Shown one piece after another: positions 13,567-24,472 of a stretch of 64,000 nt of DNA (position 1 is its first letter; each line of letters opens with the position of its first letter). Source of the stretch: Brachypterus glaber (taxonomy: Eukaryota; Arthropoda; Insecta; Coleoptera; Kateretidae). The DNA lies in assembly GCA_958510825.1 (NCBI GenBank), contig OY294044.1:76244895-76308894 (forward strand), written 5' to 3'. The translations under genes and the position numbers were made by a program. The notes under the pieces were generated by a model. That model was not told where the DNA came from and made no database searches. It saw nothing but the letters and a program-made list of their open reading frames with translations.

Positions 13567-14275
13567 ATAGGGTGATCAGTAACTGCCATGCAAAACTTTA
13601 AGAGGTGATTCTACATCCAAAAATATGAAAAAAAGATTCTATAAAGGTTGTTCCGGAAATGAGCCCTAAGGGAGCTACGACCCTTCGAAGATGACATATT
13701 AAATGGGAACAAAAAAAGCATCAATACAATTTTAATGCTACAGGGTGATTTTTCATTTAAAACTGAGCAAAAAAGCATTCTTCACCAAAACACCTAAATT
13801 TAATATTAAAGGAATAATAGCCTTTTAAAAAGGGACGTTTTTGCTGGCACCAAATGTTACTTCCTCTTAATTGAATTTTTTTGATAACGGTTGCTCCTAC
13901 AGTGTTACACTATATGACATTTTTTATGTATTTTTACTCAAGGAATCCAAAAAAAGTAAACCTAAAAAAGTTTGGGGCAAAAATGTGTTAAGCCTAATAC
14001 ATTTTTACGTCTAGAAGCGCCTCTGGATAAATTCAAAAAAAAAAATTAACATTTTATTGCTCTTATTAATACTAGTATACATGCAAAAGCTCGTTGCTCT
14101 AGCTTAAAGGGTACCAGAGTTATTAATTAAAAACTTTATTTTTATAACAATTTTAAATGGACGTAGCTCCCTTAGTGCTCATTTGCGGACCAACCTTTAT
14201 AAGATTTTTTTTTACATTTTTGGATGCAGAACCATCTCTTAAATTTTGGCATATCAGTTATTGATCACCCTGTGT
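13567..14275. mobile_element. ~705-bp non-autonomous DNA element with long TIRs
   Basis: The left end AGGGTGATCAGTAACTGCCA mirrors the right end around ATCAGTTATTGATCACCCT. Arms continue for ~110 bp through GAGCCCTAAGGGAGCTACGA and its reverse complement. Related fragments occur at 22030-22260, 37268-37560, 44195-44340 and 50660-50900. It encodes no protein that I can recognise. Confidence 0.75.
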
Positions 14276-14709
14276 ACATTCTATTCAATATTAAATATAA
14301 ACAAGCTGCTAAGGTAAGTAATGCTTCGCATTTCATAGTATACTCTTTACTGTAAATAATATAGTTTTTTTTTTGGACATAATTCTTAAAATGGATTTTT
14401 TTTGAGCTAGTTATAGATGGACCTTTTTTTTTAATATTGGTATGAGTATTTCTATACATCCGCCCTATGAACAATAAACTAGAAAAAGCGTAAAAAAATT
14501 ATCGGCCCCAATGATTTTTTTTTATATTTGCCTAAATAACTTCTTGTGATGTGTTTAATTAATATATAAAACAAAATCAGGAGTCAGAAACAAAAATTTA
14601 AAATTTTCAACTAACCTCTGCTATAGTTAATGGTTTCTGAAAATTCTGAGTTTATCGGAAGAATGTAAGAAAAAAAAAATCTTGTCAATTTAAAAATCGT
14701 GATGCGCTG

Positions 14710-14884
14710 CACTGTAAAAAATAAATATGTAATTACACATAATTCTGCAAGTAAATGTGATTCAATGCAAATACATGTAAATATTACTATATTTTACATG
14801 TAATTTTACAATTTTACATGTAATTTTAAAATTTTTTATGCACATTAAATGAAAATTACATGTAAAATCTAGTAATTTTTACAG
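14710..14884. mobile_element. CACTGTAAAAA MITE, short copy
   Basis: Begins CACTGTAAAAAATAAATATG and ends with a degraded TTTTTACAG. Internal sequence is made of TTACATGTAA-type palindromes. It lies 4 bp from a fuller sibling copy. Confidence 0.6.
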
Positions 14885-14888
14885 ATTT

Positions 14889-15172
14889 CACTGTAAAAAT
14901 AAATATGTAAATTTACATGCAGAATCATAGGTAATGTGTTGCCATGCAGAGACAAGGAAAAGGAGATTTTAGATGTAATTTTACTATTTGATATGAATAT
15001 CACATCTAAATTACATGTATTATTTATATAAAATTGTAAAATTACGATTTTTTATGAATATTACATGTAAATTACATGTAATATTCATATAAAATTATAA
15101 AATTACATGCAAAATTTTACTTGTACCTGCATAGCAACACAATACCTATGATTCTATTTATTTTTTACAGTG
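14889..15172. mobile_element. CACTGTAAAAA MITE, full 284-bp copy
   Basis: Starts CACTGTAAAAATAAATATG and ends ATTTATTTTTTACAGTG. The subterminal blocks AATCATAGGTAATGTGTTGC and GCAACACAATACCTATGATT are near-perfect reverse complements. The interior is reiterated ATTACATGTAATATTCAT. A third member is at 58715-59017. No ORF. Confidence 0.8.
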
Positions 15173-15453
15173 GGGTTTAAATAAATCTTTATTTATTTAT
15201 TAATTTGTTGAATATTGATAAATAAAAGCATTTTTATAAACAAAAATTTATTTTGACATTAAGCCCAAAATTCTCTGTTAAAATATATTCTTCTTTGAGC
15301 AAAATTTTAGGTGCTCCAAAAAAGTTCATTGTATTGTAAAATATAAAAATACAATTTTCTGTTTCTGCAAAATTGAAAATAACTTTTGTCTCATATAGGA
15401 TTCTAAGAAAGGATAAAATATAGAAAATCAAATCCTAAATTTAAAGAACTTAC

Positions 15454-15592
15454 CTTGCATCTGTGGGTTTATATGTAACATCATATTTGTCGGCGTTCTC
15501 CAGGGACGTGGCCCAGGAAACTTTGACGGAAGTCGGGTTGAGGAACGTTACGGTTATGTTTTCGGGAACCCCAGGTCCTCCGGGTAACGAAC
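15454..15592 (-). CDS. Exon 2 of FN3-domain secreted/membrane protein
   Basis: A 139-bp minus-strand exon with acceptor ...ATGATAG before 15592 and donor GTAAG after 15454. It joins exon 1 in phase 1 and leaves in phase 2. The translation begins GSLPGGPGVPENITVTF and continues to a Trp in SVKVSW and a YDVTYKP segment. These are the A, B and C strands of a fibronectin type III domain, with one Asn-Ile-Thr glycosylation site. Only about half of a ~90-residue FN3 domain is here, so the next exon must lie further left. I could not find it above 1. FN3 domains mediate extracellular protein contacts, but the specific family is not identified. An open frame on the opposite strand here is a shadow. 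Confidence 0.8.
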
Positions 15593-15769
15593 CTATCATA
15601 ACAAAATCAAACATGTATATTTTGTTTAGATCTATCTACTTCTACAAAAAGGATTATATTTTTCTTATGGGCTTAAAAAATCATTATTCAAAATAATCAT
15701 ACGTCTTCATCATAATTTTAAAGTTAAAGTTTTCCGGTAAGATATTTATTTATTTATTTATTAATTTAA

Positions 15770-16026
15770 GGGGTGGTCCATAAAATACGTCACACAAATT
15801 GACCAAAATTAATACACTTAATACCCCTAACACCCCCCTTGTTGGTGGGGGTAGCCAAAATATGAAATCTCTATAGCCTTTAATAACACGAGAAACGGGG
15901 GAGGCTGTTGGGGGGGGGGGGGGTAGCCAAAATATAAAATCTTTCGAGCCTTTAATAAAGCGAGAAACGGGGTATGAAGTGTATGAATTTTGGTCAATTT
16001 GCGTGACGTATTTTATGGACGACCCC
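15770..16026. mobile_element. MITE inside the FN3 gene intron
   Basis: Termini GGGGTGGTCCATAAAATACG and CGTATTTTATGGACGACCCC are reverse complements. The inner arms ATTGACCAAAATT and AATTTTGGTCAAT pair as well. Two internal direct copies of GGGGTAGCCAAAATAT...AAATCT occur. Flanking (TTTA)n and (TAAA)n tracts plus GTAAGATAT and ATATCTTAC extend the palindrome beyond the element. The proline-rich frame across it is spurious. Confidence 0.8.
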
Positions 16027-16334
16027 GCATATATAAATAAATAAATAAATATATTCATATCTTACGTAGAATCACCTTTTAAATTTAGCGCTTATTTCTG
16101 AATAAGCCGGTATAATATTATTTTTTTTTAACTTATATCGCTGTGAATAATACTCAAATAAATAGATTTTTACTTAATATAGGATCATTTAGAAGTTTTT
16201 GAAATATTTAAATTTGAAATTGCATGATTTTTTCGGGTAAATCACTTTAAATTCTTAGCAGTTTACCTATATTAAAACAGCTTTATAAATATAAAATATA
16301 AAATAAATAAATTGCAAGTAGGGCAATTATTTAC

Positions 16335-16383
16335 CTGCCAGACCAGTACTGAGTAGCAGTATCGCAGCAGCCAATAAGAACAT
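16335..16383 (-). CDS. Exon 1 coding part: signal peptide of FN3 protein
   Basis: ATG at 16383-16381 opens MFLLAAAILLLSTGLA, a compact signal peptide with a hydrophobic core and a small-residue cleavage context (TGLA followed by GS from exon 2). The donor GTAAA directly follows base 16335 after 49 coding bases (16 codons plus one base), giving a phase-1 intron of 742 bp. I chose this ATG because it is the only one here leading into a secretion signal that splices in frame to the FN3 exon. Base -3 is A. The protein is expected to enter the secretory pathway, and whether it is secreted or membrane-anchored depends on exons not seen. Confidence 0.8.
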
Positions 16384-16525
16384 ATTAGCTGTACATATAA
16401 GATGGAGCTGCCCTCAACATGGCGGCGGTACTTTTGGGATCCTGGTCACTTCAGAAATCCCAGACAATAGCGCTGCCTCCGGCTCTTCATGGTAACGATA
16501 CTCTAGACACTGCCACCAGCTCGAT
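16384..16525 (-). other. 5' UTR of FN3 gene with two upstream ORFs
   Basis: Upstream of the start codon the minus strand carries uORF1 (16490-16446, 14 codons plus stop) and uORF2 (16420-16385, 11 codons plus stop). uORF2 ends one base before the main ATG. Sequence to the right of 16525 reads TATTGTTATCTATTGTTGCAG, a good pyrimidine-rich acceptor, suggesting another non-coding exon further right. Alternatively, 16525 could lie near a transcription start. The region is more GC-rich than its surroundings. uORFs commonly lower or condition translation, but that role is inference. Confidence 0.6.
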
Positions 16526-16730
16526 CTGCAACAATAGATAACAATAGATATCAATGACAATGCTCTGTTATAGAGATATTCCTATTACATAATTATATTG
16601 TTAAATTTGATGACCTTTATAAAACAAATACAATAGTTAATGAGATATTGTTCATATCAATAATACTAAACAATTGTAGTAAGCAGGCTTAGTCGATCAC
16701 CCTCCTTTTGGATCCGTCCCTGGAATTAAG

Positions 16731-17286
16731 ATATATTTCCTAAAACATTTTTTCTTTTCTTCAAGTCTAATGAAAATAAAATGCTGGATTTATCAATGTG
16801 TACTCAAATTTTATCTTATGATTAAAGTCGCAGTTAAAAGCAAATTTTGAATTTTCATTTGAGTTACCATGGTAATTGTGTCAGTTAAATTTAGCTGCAC
16901 ATTGATAAATCCAGCCTATTTATGCAAATGGTAAAAAAAAAAATTTAACCAGTAACTGAATAATAAATATATAAAATGTTTATTTATTTTATTTTATCCA
17001 GACTTTTAAAAGTCAATGTCAATATTTTTTAAAATAATTTATAAATACAAAATTTACTATAAATATTATTAAAATATTGAGAAATGGAGTGCCAGAATGA
17101 GATACAAGGAAAGAGCTATGTGTAGCAATTAAGGAAAGCAAAATTTTTAAATTTGGAGATTAAATTATTGTTAACTGAACACATACGATTTGGAATATTT
17201 ATAACAAAATTAATGGTGAGCCCCTAGCACAAGCCAAAAGCTTATTTGGGGCTCTCCATGTAAATTTTAAATAAATAAATAAATAA

Positions 17287-17318
<32 letters not shown>

Positions 17319-18480
17319 AAATTCATTGAATCATTAACCATAAATTTATCATAAATTATGATAAATTGATCATAAATTATGATATCAAGATACAAATACT
17401 AGAGTACTGGTAATAATGCTTCCCAGTTTTTCATTTTCTAATCTGCATATTTTTCGCCCTACTGACTGTACTATAAATATTAATTGCAATGTTTAGATTT
17501 AGCACAAAATTCACTGATTTCACCCACTGTTGAACATGAACTGCAGTTATTGACAAAGCCCTTACGATCTGCACTTGTATAATTAAATTTCATGATTGCC
17601 TATTCAAAACATAATATAATTTAATTTCAAGTTACTGTATTAATGATGTAGTATGTGGCCACATAAACTAAAGTAAAGTAAGGTATATATCTATAGGGTG
17701 ATTCACGTTAGACAAGTCACTCTTTTTTGGTACCTAGGTAATTATCTACAGGGCGGATCACTTTAATTCACTTAGATGTAGAAAAATCACTCTTTTTTGG
17801 CGAGATTTTCTGTAAAATTTCTAAGGTTTCCAAAATATCTTCGAAATCTTGTCAAAAAGATATATAATAAATATTTCTTAAACGTTTTTTCTTTTCTTCA
17901 AGTCTAATGACAAAAATAAAAAGCTTAGGCCTGATTTATGAATGTGTACTTAAATTTTATCTTATGGTCTCAGTTAAAAGCAAATTTTGAATTTTTATTG
18001 GAGTTGCCATGGTAATTGTGTTAATTAAATTTAGCTGCACATTGATAAATCAAGCCTATTTATGCAAATGGTAAAAAAACAAATTAAACCAGTAACTGAA
18101 TAATAAACCAAAATTGTTATTTATAATTTATTCATTGAATCAGATTGATACTGCACAAAATTCACTGATTTCACCCACTGTTGAACATGATCTGCGTTAT
18201 TGACAAAGCCCTTACGATCTGCACTTGTATAATTAAATTTCATGATTGCCTATTCAAAATATAACATAATTTGATTTCAAGTTGCTGTATTAATAATATA
18301 GTATGTGGCCACATATAAACTAAGGTAAACTTAGGTACATATCTACAGGGTTCACGTTAAACAAATCACTCGTTTTTGGTACGTAGGTATACATCTACAG
18401 GGCGGATCACCTTAATTCACTTAGATGTAGAAAAATCACTCTTTTTTGGCGAGGGATGAACAGTAAAATAAAGGGTCAAA
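16731..18480. repeat. Diverged tandem duplication (two units)
   Basis: Unit A (about 16731-17860) and unit B (about 17860-18480) share blocks such as TTTTCTTTTCTTCAAGTCTA, AAATTTAGCTGCACATTGAT, TGATTTCACCCACTGTTGAA and CTACAGGGCGGATCAC. Unit A is longer because it contains an extra ~350-bp insertion. Within each unit, TTTATCAATGTGTAC... and its reverse complement bound a ~130-bp MITE-like block. No coding sequence. Confidence 0.8.
16973..17322 (+). mobile_element. Probable LINE 3' end with (AAAT)n tail
   Basis: Present in unit A and absent at the matching position of unit B (between GAATAATAAA and ATTCATTGAATCA). It ends with about 13 AAAT units (17268-17320), preceded by GGGGCTCTCCATGTAAATTT. 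A simple-repeat tail at a site shown empty in the sibling unit supports retroposition. No reverse transcriptase remnant is visible, so the family is unknown. Confidence 0.5.
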
Positions 18481-18832
18481 TAGTCTTCGGAATCTTGTCG
18501 AAAATTAGCAAGGGTTTTAAGATTTTTGTCAAGATTTTTGAGATTTGTTAAAATTTTTTAAAGTTAAGTGATTTGTTTTTGCTGAACTACCCTGTTTATA
18601 AATTCATAAAAACCGTGGAGATATGCAATTTTTTGCTTTTCACACTCATTTATTAAAACGACATACTTCCCAAAATAAATGTTCTTTAACCGCTTTTTAT
18701 TTTATATTGTATTAAAATATTACCCGTATAACGTTTTTATTTTAAACCGACTTTCCAAAAGCGAGAGGTTTTAAATTAGACCTGTCGTTATATATCTAAC
18801 CTGCAATAATGTTTAACATACACACCAATTCA

Positions 18833-18879
<47 letters not shown>

Positions 18880-20162
18880 AAATTTATTGAGATGGACCCT
18901 TGTAAAATACGGATTTGGTTTTTATGGATAAACCAGGTATAACTCGATCTTATGAAATATACAATAAAATTGATAATTTAAGTTACTATTACCTTCTAGA
19001 ATTTTTAAAAAATCGTTTTTTACATTTTTCAACTTTTTAGACCTTTAAAATAGCCTCCTAAAATATTTTTGAGAAATTCGCACGCGCATTGGCTCCAAGC
19101 AGGTGTAAAAACTTTAAATGCGATTTTCACGAAATTAAGCTGTTTCAAACTGCGAACAGTTAATCTCCGGATTGGTTGAATCGATTTTAATAAATCATAG
19201 CGCGTTTTGCTTTTTAACATGTAGGGTAATTTACCACAATTTGACGAAAAAAAAAAAGAAAAAGAAAATAGCAAGGAAAAAACTATGAAAAAAGTCGTTT
19301 TTTCACACTTTTTTTCAAACATCCACCATTTTTTTATCGATTTTTTAGCAGTGGTGGTAAACTACGCTGTCTGAAACCTTCCTCTTCAAGAAACTATTTG
19401 AATTTTTTGTTTCCTGAGATTAACTGTCTGCAATGGGACAAGGATTTTTGGAGCACTCAACTTGGGCGTCCTCTATAAATAGAAAAAAAATATCAAAATT
19501 GTAAAAAAATTGTTATATTCTCAAACAATGAAATAATGGGTTGAAAAACGTTTTGTAAGTATATTTAATAAAGGAGCTGAGAAAATGTGCTTGTTTTTGG
19601 CCTTCTCGACGGTAATAAGTTTTTTACAATTTTGGCGAAGGCGCACTTTAAAGTTTTGAGATTTATTTATAATTACCCAAACAATTAAATAATAATTTTA
19701 AGTTTTTTTTTATGTTGCTAAATATAACGTAAAACATTGATGCATCGTTTCAGTATAAACTTGGCTTGCTAAATAATACTGGGCAATAAGGATAATAATA
19801 ATAAGGATAACTCGGATAACTTTATTAAAACTTAATAAAATTCAACCCTCTCTTTTCAGTGATTACTCGGCTCCACCTTGTAAAAAACTAAGCACTCTCA
19901 TGCACTGAGAACTATGTTTGCGTCAAGGTGCGTATGCTATTTTTCCTACTACCTAATATCTAAACGCCAAAAAAATTGTCTTAAAATTAATTTTATTAAC
20001 TTGACGTTTTGTGTTTGACATTCACTTGTTTTCTAACGGCAAACATGCAAAATCAGCTGTCTGTCACTGTCATGGCAACGGATGGAAAATAAGCAGTACC
20101 TACTAACTAGGTCGTAGGAAAATTTATTGGAGTTTGTATATCATTTATCATTATCATGTACA
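18481..20162. other. AT-rich interval with (AT)n, unassigned
   Basis: Includes (AT)n at 18834-18876. The minus-strand frame at 19029-19322 is rich in Phe, Ser and Lys with no domain I recognise, and looks like translated repeat sequence. Nothing else supportable. Confidence 0.4.
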
Positions 20163-20922
20163 CACTCAGAAAATTTCGTTGTATTTTTAATACTGAATGT
20201 TATTTGTTAATACATACCTTTCATTTATATCGCCACTATTGGTATTTTATACTTTACTTGTGATATTAAATACTACAATGTGTGTATTGTATACAATATG
20301 TTGTCATACTAACATAGAGAGCGTGCTGGTACATTTGGATCCCCACGCAACATGTGTTTATTAAACATTCGTTAAATGATATCACAGTTATAGTTTGGTA
20401 TACTTTAAGTTGTAGTTGTTGTGTTATTGATCTAGTTTAAAGTGTGTTACAGTATTTAGCAAAATATCAATCGGTAAATAATACCAAAATTTTGATTAAT
20501 ATTAATATAGAGGAAAGTAAAAAAGGATCGATTATTTTGTCAGTGTGTAATTGTGTGTGGTTGCAATCTTTATATTATTACTAATCAAAATTTTGGTATT
20601 ATTTACCGATTGGTAATTATTCTAAATACTGTGATATACTTTAAACCAGATCAGTAATACAACTTAACAACAACTCAAAGTATACCATACTATAAGTGTG
20701 ATTTTCTTTACCAAATGTTATTAATAAACACATGTTTCATGGGATCCAAATGTACCAGCACGTTGTGATGTAGTAGTATGACAACATATTGTATATAATA
20801 CACACATTGTAGTATTTAATAGCACAGGTAAAGTATTAAATACCAATGGTGGCGATATAAATAACAAATATGTATTTACAAATAAAATTTAGTATTAAAG
20901 TTACAATTACATTTTCTGAGAG
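20163..20922. mobile_element. Foldback element, ~350-bp arms
   Basis: The left arm 20163-20511 and right arm 20572-20922 are reverse complements (for example CGGTAAATAATACCAAAATT and AATTTTGGTATTATTTACCG). A ~60-bp spacer separates them. Termini are CACTCAGAAAAT and ATTTTCTGAGAG. Arms differ by scattered substitutions and small indels. No ORF. This is a long-TIR MITE or foldback transposon. Confidence 0.85.
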
Positions 20923-22943
20923 CAGAGCTAATTAGTGCAAGAAATCGAAAATTGATTTTTTTAAATAGGAGGTTTCGAAATTTACAAGTCGATATATAAC
21001 ATAATATTAATGTTATGACTGTATTACATTAATATATCGTGCACGAAAAATAAAAATACTAATCATCTTCAGCTTAAAATATGGATTTTTTATTTACGAA
21101 CATTACACAGGCCTGCACACAATTTGCTTTTTCTTCTAAGATTTTTAGTCATCACATAAAAAAATAGAGATAATTTTTTAAGCTTGAAAGATGTTTTGCA
21201 ACTTTTATTATTCCTGAAGTCATACGTGTAGGGCTGCAGGAATAATAAAAGTTACAAACATCTAATTTTTCATTCATTTTCATTCTAAAAAATTAAAAAG
21301 TCTACATTGTCCGATTTTACTAAAATGGTGTAAGAGCATTTCAAAATAACGAACTAAAAATGGCGGATCATTTTGTTTCTTTTTTATTTTAGTTAAATTT
21401 AAAAGTAATTAAGCGTCAACCATTTTGAATTTTAAACTTTTAATAATGAAGTCAAACGATGATAAGAAAGCAGATTGATGGAATATTTAAATAATATTTT
21501 TATAATTTTGTATTGAACTTAAAAAATTCTGTTCCTTAAACAGACTTCATCTGTTTCAGCAACGTTGGAAACCCTAAGTGCCATTGTTTTTTTTTAACTC
21601 AGAAAATTTTGCAACCATAGTGGAAAGCCTATCGCTTGACGTTTTCCATGCAAATGTCAATGTGGCTTTAAAGTTTAATTTTCTACAAAATTTTGTGTTT
21701 AGGTTATTTTTTACCGTGTTAAAATTGTGACTTGGTTACTTGCACTGAAAAAGAGAAGAGATGACTATAAAATATATCAAAATATCATTTGTTCTTAGAA
21801 TTTTAAACACGGTGAAAACTGTAATGCCAACCCGAAACAAAAATCCGTAGGTCATCATCAGTCATCAATTTAAATGTTTTTTTAAATTTTAGAGCAAAAT
21901 AGAAAAAATTGTATAAATCACTCGTTTCATAACACGTTTTTACCGCACTAGTACTTTAGAACTTGTACTCGGGCGCTAAACACGTATGTTATGAAACTAG
22001 TACTTTAATATACTATTATTTGCAGATAGTTTATGGGTGATCGGAAATGAGCCATAAGGGAGCTACGACCCTCCTAAGGGTACATCTAAAAAGTAGTTTT
22101 TATTTAATATCTCTAGAACACTATGAACCAGAATAACGAATTTTTGCCCATGCCTTAACATTAATAAAGGCTATTATTTTATGTAACTTTAGTTTGGTAA
22201 TTTTAACCAGGGACATGCAAAATGGGGGGGGGGCTATGTCACTTTTTTGCCCCAAACTTATTTATTCCTAGATTTGTTAATATTTTCTCAATGAAATATG
22301 ATTTTATGGTTAAAAATACATAGAAAAGGTATTCTTTATGTAAAACCGCAGGGCCAACCGTTTTCGAGAAAATTGCAATTAACTAGGAAATTTCGCGTTT
22401 TGACCATCCAAAAAATGCGAAAATAAAAATTTTAATACTACAGGGCGATTCCACATTAGAATAAATGAAAAAATTTTAGTACACAAATATCCACAAATTG
22501 CTTTAAAGGAAGCCTTAAAAAGTGTTATTCTTTCAGAGGCCATAGTACTCTTAAAACTTATTTTCGAACCTAGATATAACGAGCTTTTTTGCACAGCTAT
22601 GTCATAATTAAATATTTTAGGTTAGCTTGACTAAAAAATAAAGTCACTATCAAAACACTAGAAACCTACTATCATTATTTAAGGGTACGTAAACGTAACT
22701 TTCTGAATACAATGATTTCATGCGCAAAGTGTATATAAGGCCCTTATAATAAGGGGTTACCGCTTACGAAAGCAGTGTAAATCTTTTTAGCAAACAGGTT
22801 TAACTATATAGTTGTTTATAACGCTGGGTGTGACATACTGCTACTATAGGTTACATTAACAGGCCTCCAGGTATTTCGCTTATAAGATCAAACCCCAGCA
22901 GTGTTTAACTGGAGAGCGCCTGATAAAAAAGGTTATAATAATA
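20923..22943. other. Fragments of dispersed elements
   Basis: 21180-21265 holds a short inverted pair around TAATAAAAGTT. 22030-22260 and 22440-22600 match parts of the 13567-14275 family (GGGAGCTACGACCCT, GTGTTATTCTTT). A poly-G run is at 22223-22233. No exon was seen. The minus-strand frame at 22379-22594 is inside repeat sequence. Confidence 0.5.
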
Positions 22944-24470
22944 CAGGGTGGCCCTGGAAAATATCGAAAAAAGAGCCCGTGCTTACAAAGCGAAAAATGG
23001 ACATGATTTTTCATACAAGAAACAGAGCATGTTAGAATTAGGACTTAACGTTAAGGCAGAAGCTTCATTTTTTTTTTGTATTATGTATTGATACGATGTA
23101 TAAAGTTTCTTGTATAAAATTCAATTAATACTAATACGTATAGTTGTAAAAAAATAATAAACTTTTTTAAAAAATTTTTTTCTTATTACCCCTTATGGGG
23201 TATTAAGAAACAAAAATATTATACCCTATAAAAAAGGCTTAAACAAATAAACTGAATACACAAGAGAGACCTCTAAAGCACGTCTAAGTTTACTTTAAAT
23301 TTGAACAAAAATTAATAAAGATTAAAAAACTTATCAATAAACAAAATTTTATTTTGAAAAGGTGAACTGTTAAACTAAAAAACGCATTTAAATTTTTTTA
23401 TAAAAAACTAAAAAATGATGAAAAGCAGTAATAATAACTGGTAATTTTAACTTTTACAAACAATTAAACCTATTGTTGATGTTTAATTTATCGCTTCTGC
23501 GTAATTTGAATGGCCCATTTCCCAACAATTGAATGGGTCCATAAAAAAATGTCTTCTTTGAACAAATTCTATATTTTCATTTGGAGGCCAGCTAAATTCA
23601 TCCATTTCTGATTGTAAAATCTTAATTTGATATAATTCATTCAAATCCTCTTGAATAAAGGCCAAATACCAGTTTAGATTTAAATTTACTGCATAAAAGT
23701 TTTTTTCTAGTAGCGCCAGTTCTGGTGACTCCTCTTCTTCGATATCAGAGATATTTAAGTCTTCGTCAGCGTCTTCAAGTTCCAAGGTTAAACTTTCCGA
23801 CGATGAGTCACTCTCTATTACTTTGGATTTTTTCTTTGTCCTTTTAGTTTCTGATGAATATCGAGAAATTTTATTTTTACCTTTATCATTTTTCTTTACA
23901 CTGCTTTTATCATCAACTTTTTGTTTCTTATTGTTCCTTAAATAAATAGTTTTAAAAAGTGTTTCTTATTACCCCAACAAAATACAATACCTGGGGTAAT
24001 AAGAGAAAACAACTCTGCAAACACCAGAATCACTTTTAATAAATTATTATAATGACATTTACAACCTTTAAATGTCATTCAAATATATCAATGTTGCAAA
24101 GCCTGCTAAAACTTTTAACAAAATTTTTATTCATAGTCAAAGATAAAATGTTCCCACTTTAAACATTAAAGTTCATGAATACATGTTAACTTTTTACTTA
24201 AAAAAATGTTGAAAATGCTTAAGTAGCAACCTGCAATTTTTAGGAATAATAGCTTATGGATGTGAGTTCTTTGTACTTTTTTTTCAAATTTTTAGAAGAA
24301 ATTTTTCATGCTTTTTTCTTGATCGTTTCTTATTACCCCTGTTTCTTATTACCCCTTTCTCCCCTAGTTCAAAAAAAATCCATTTCATGTACTCTATATT
24401 GTAAGAGAAATAAAAAAAAATTGACAAACAAAAAAAAAGTAATTGGTAAAGAAACTTATGGGCCACCCTG
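22944..24470 (-). mobile_element. TA-flanked DNA transposon (1.5 kb) with acidic ORF
   Basis: Ends are CAGGGTGGCCC and GGGCCACCCTG with TA on both sides (22942-22943, 24471-24472), as in the Tc1/mariner/pogo superfamily. It carries six copies of GTTTCTTATTACCCC or its reverse complement (23180, 23197, 23961, 23993, 24325, 24341). The only coding trace is an acidic and lysine-rich minus-strand frame. The catalytic part of a transposase is missing, so this copy is probably non-autonomous. Confidence 0.75.
23483..23940 (-). pseudogene. C-terminal transposon protein remnant, acidic/lysine-rich
   Basis: Read leftward from about 23940, the frame gives a lysine-rich segment (KRTKKKSK), a serine/acidic segment (IESDSSSESLTLELEDADED), then SDIEEEESPELALLEKNFYA, and ends NYAEAIN followed by a stop. 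The sequence TTTATTTAAG just right of 23940 could be a splice acceptor. The first methionine-initiated version is only 100 residues. Basic-then-acidic tails with little structure are seen at the C-terminus of pogo-like transposases, but no DDE motif is visible, so that link is inference. Confidence 0.45.
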
Positions 24471-24472
24471 TA

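Noticed and set aside
15463..15696. Plus-strand 77-codon frame over the FN3 exon
   Set aside because: It is antisense to a better-supported minus-strand exon with matching splice sites and a known domain pattern.
15750..16058. 102-codon minus-strand proline-rich frame
   Set aside because: It lies entirely within a palindromic MITE and repeats its own peptide because of internal duplication.
19029..19322. 97-codon minus-strand frame as a gene
   Set aside because: Low-complexity Phe/Ser/Lys composition, no domain, no splice context, and located in repeat-like DNA.
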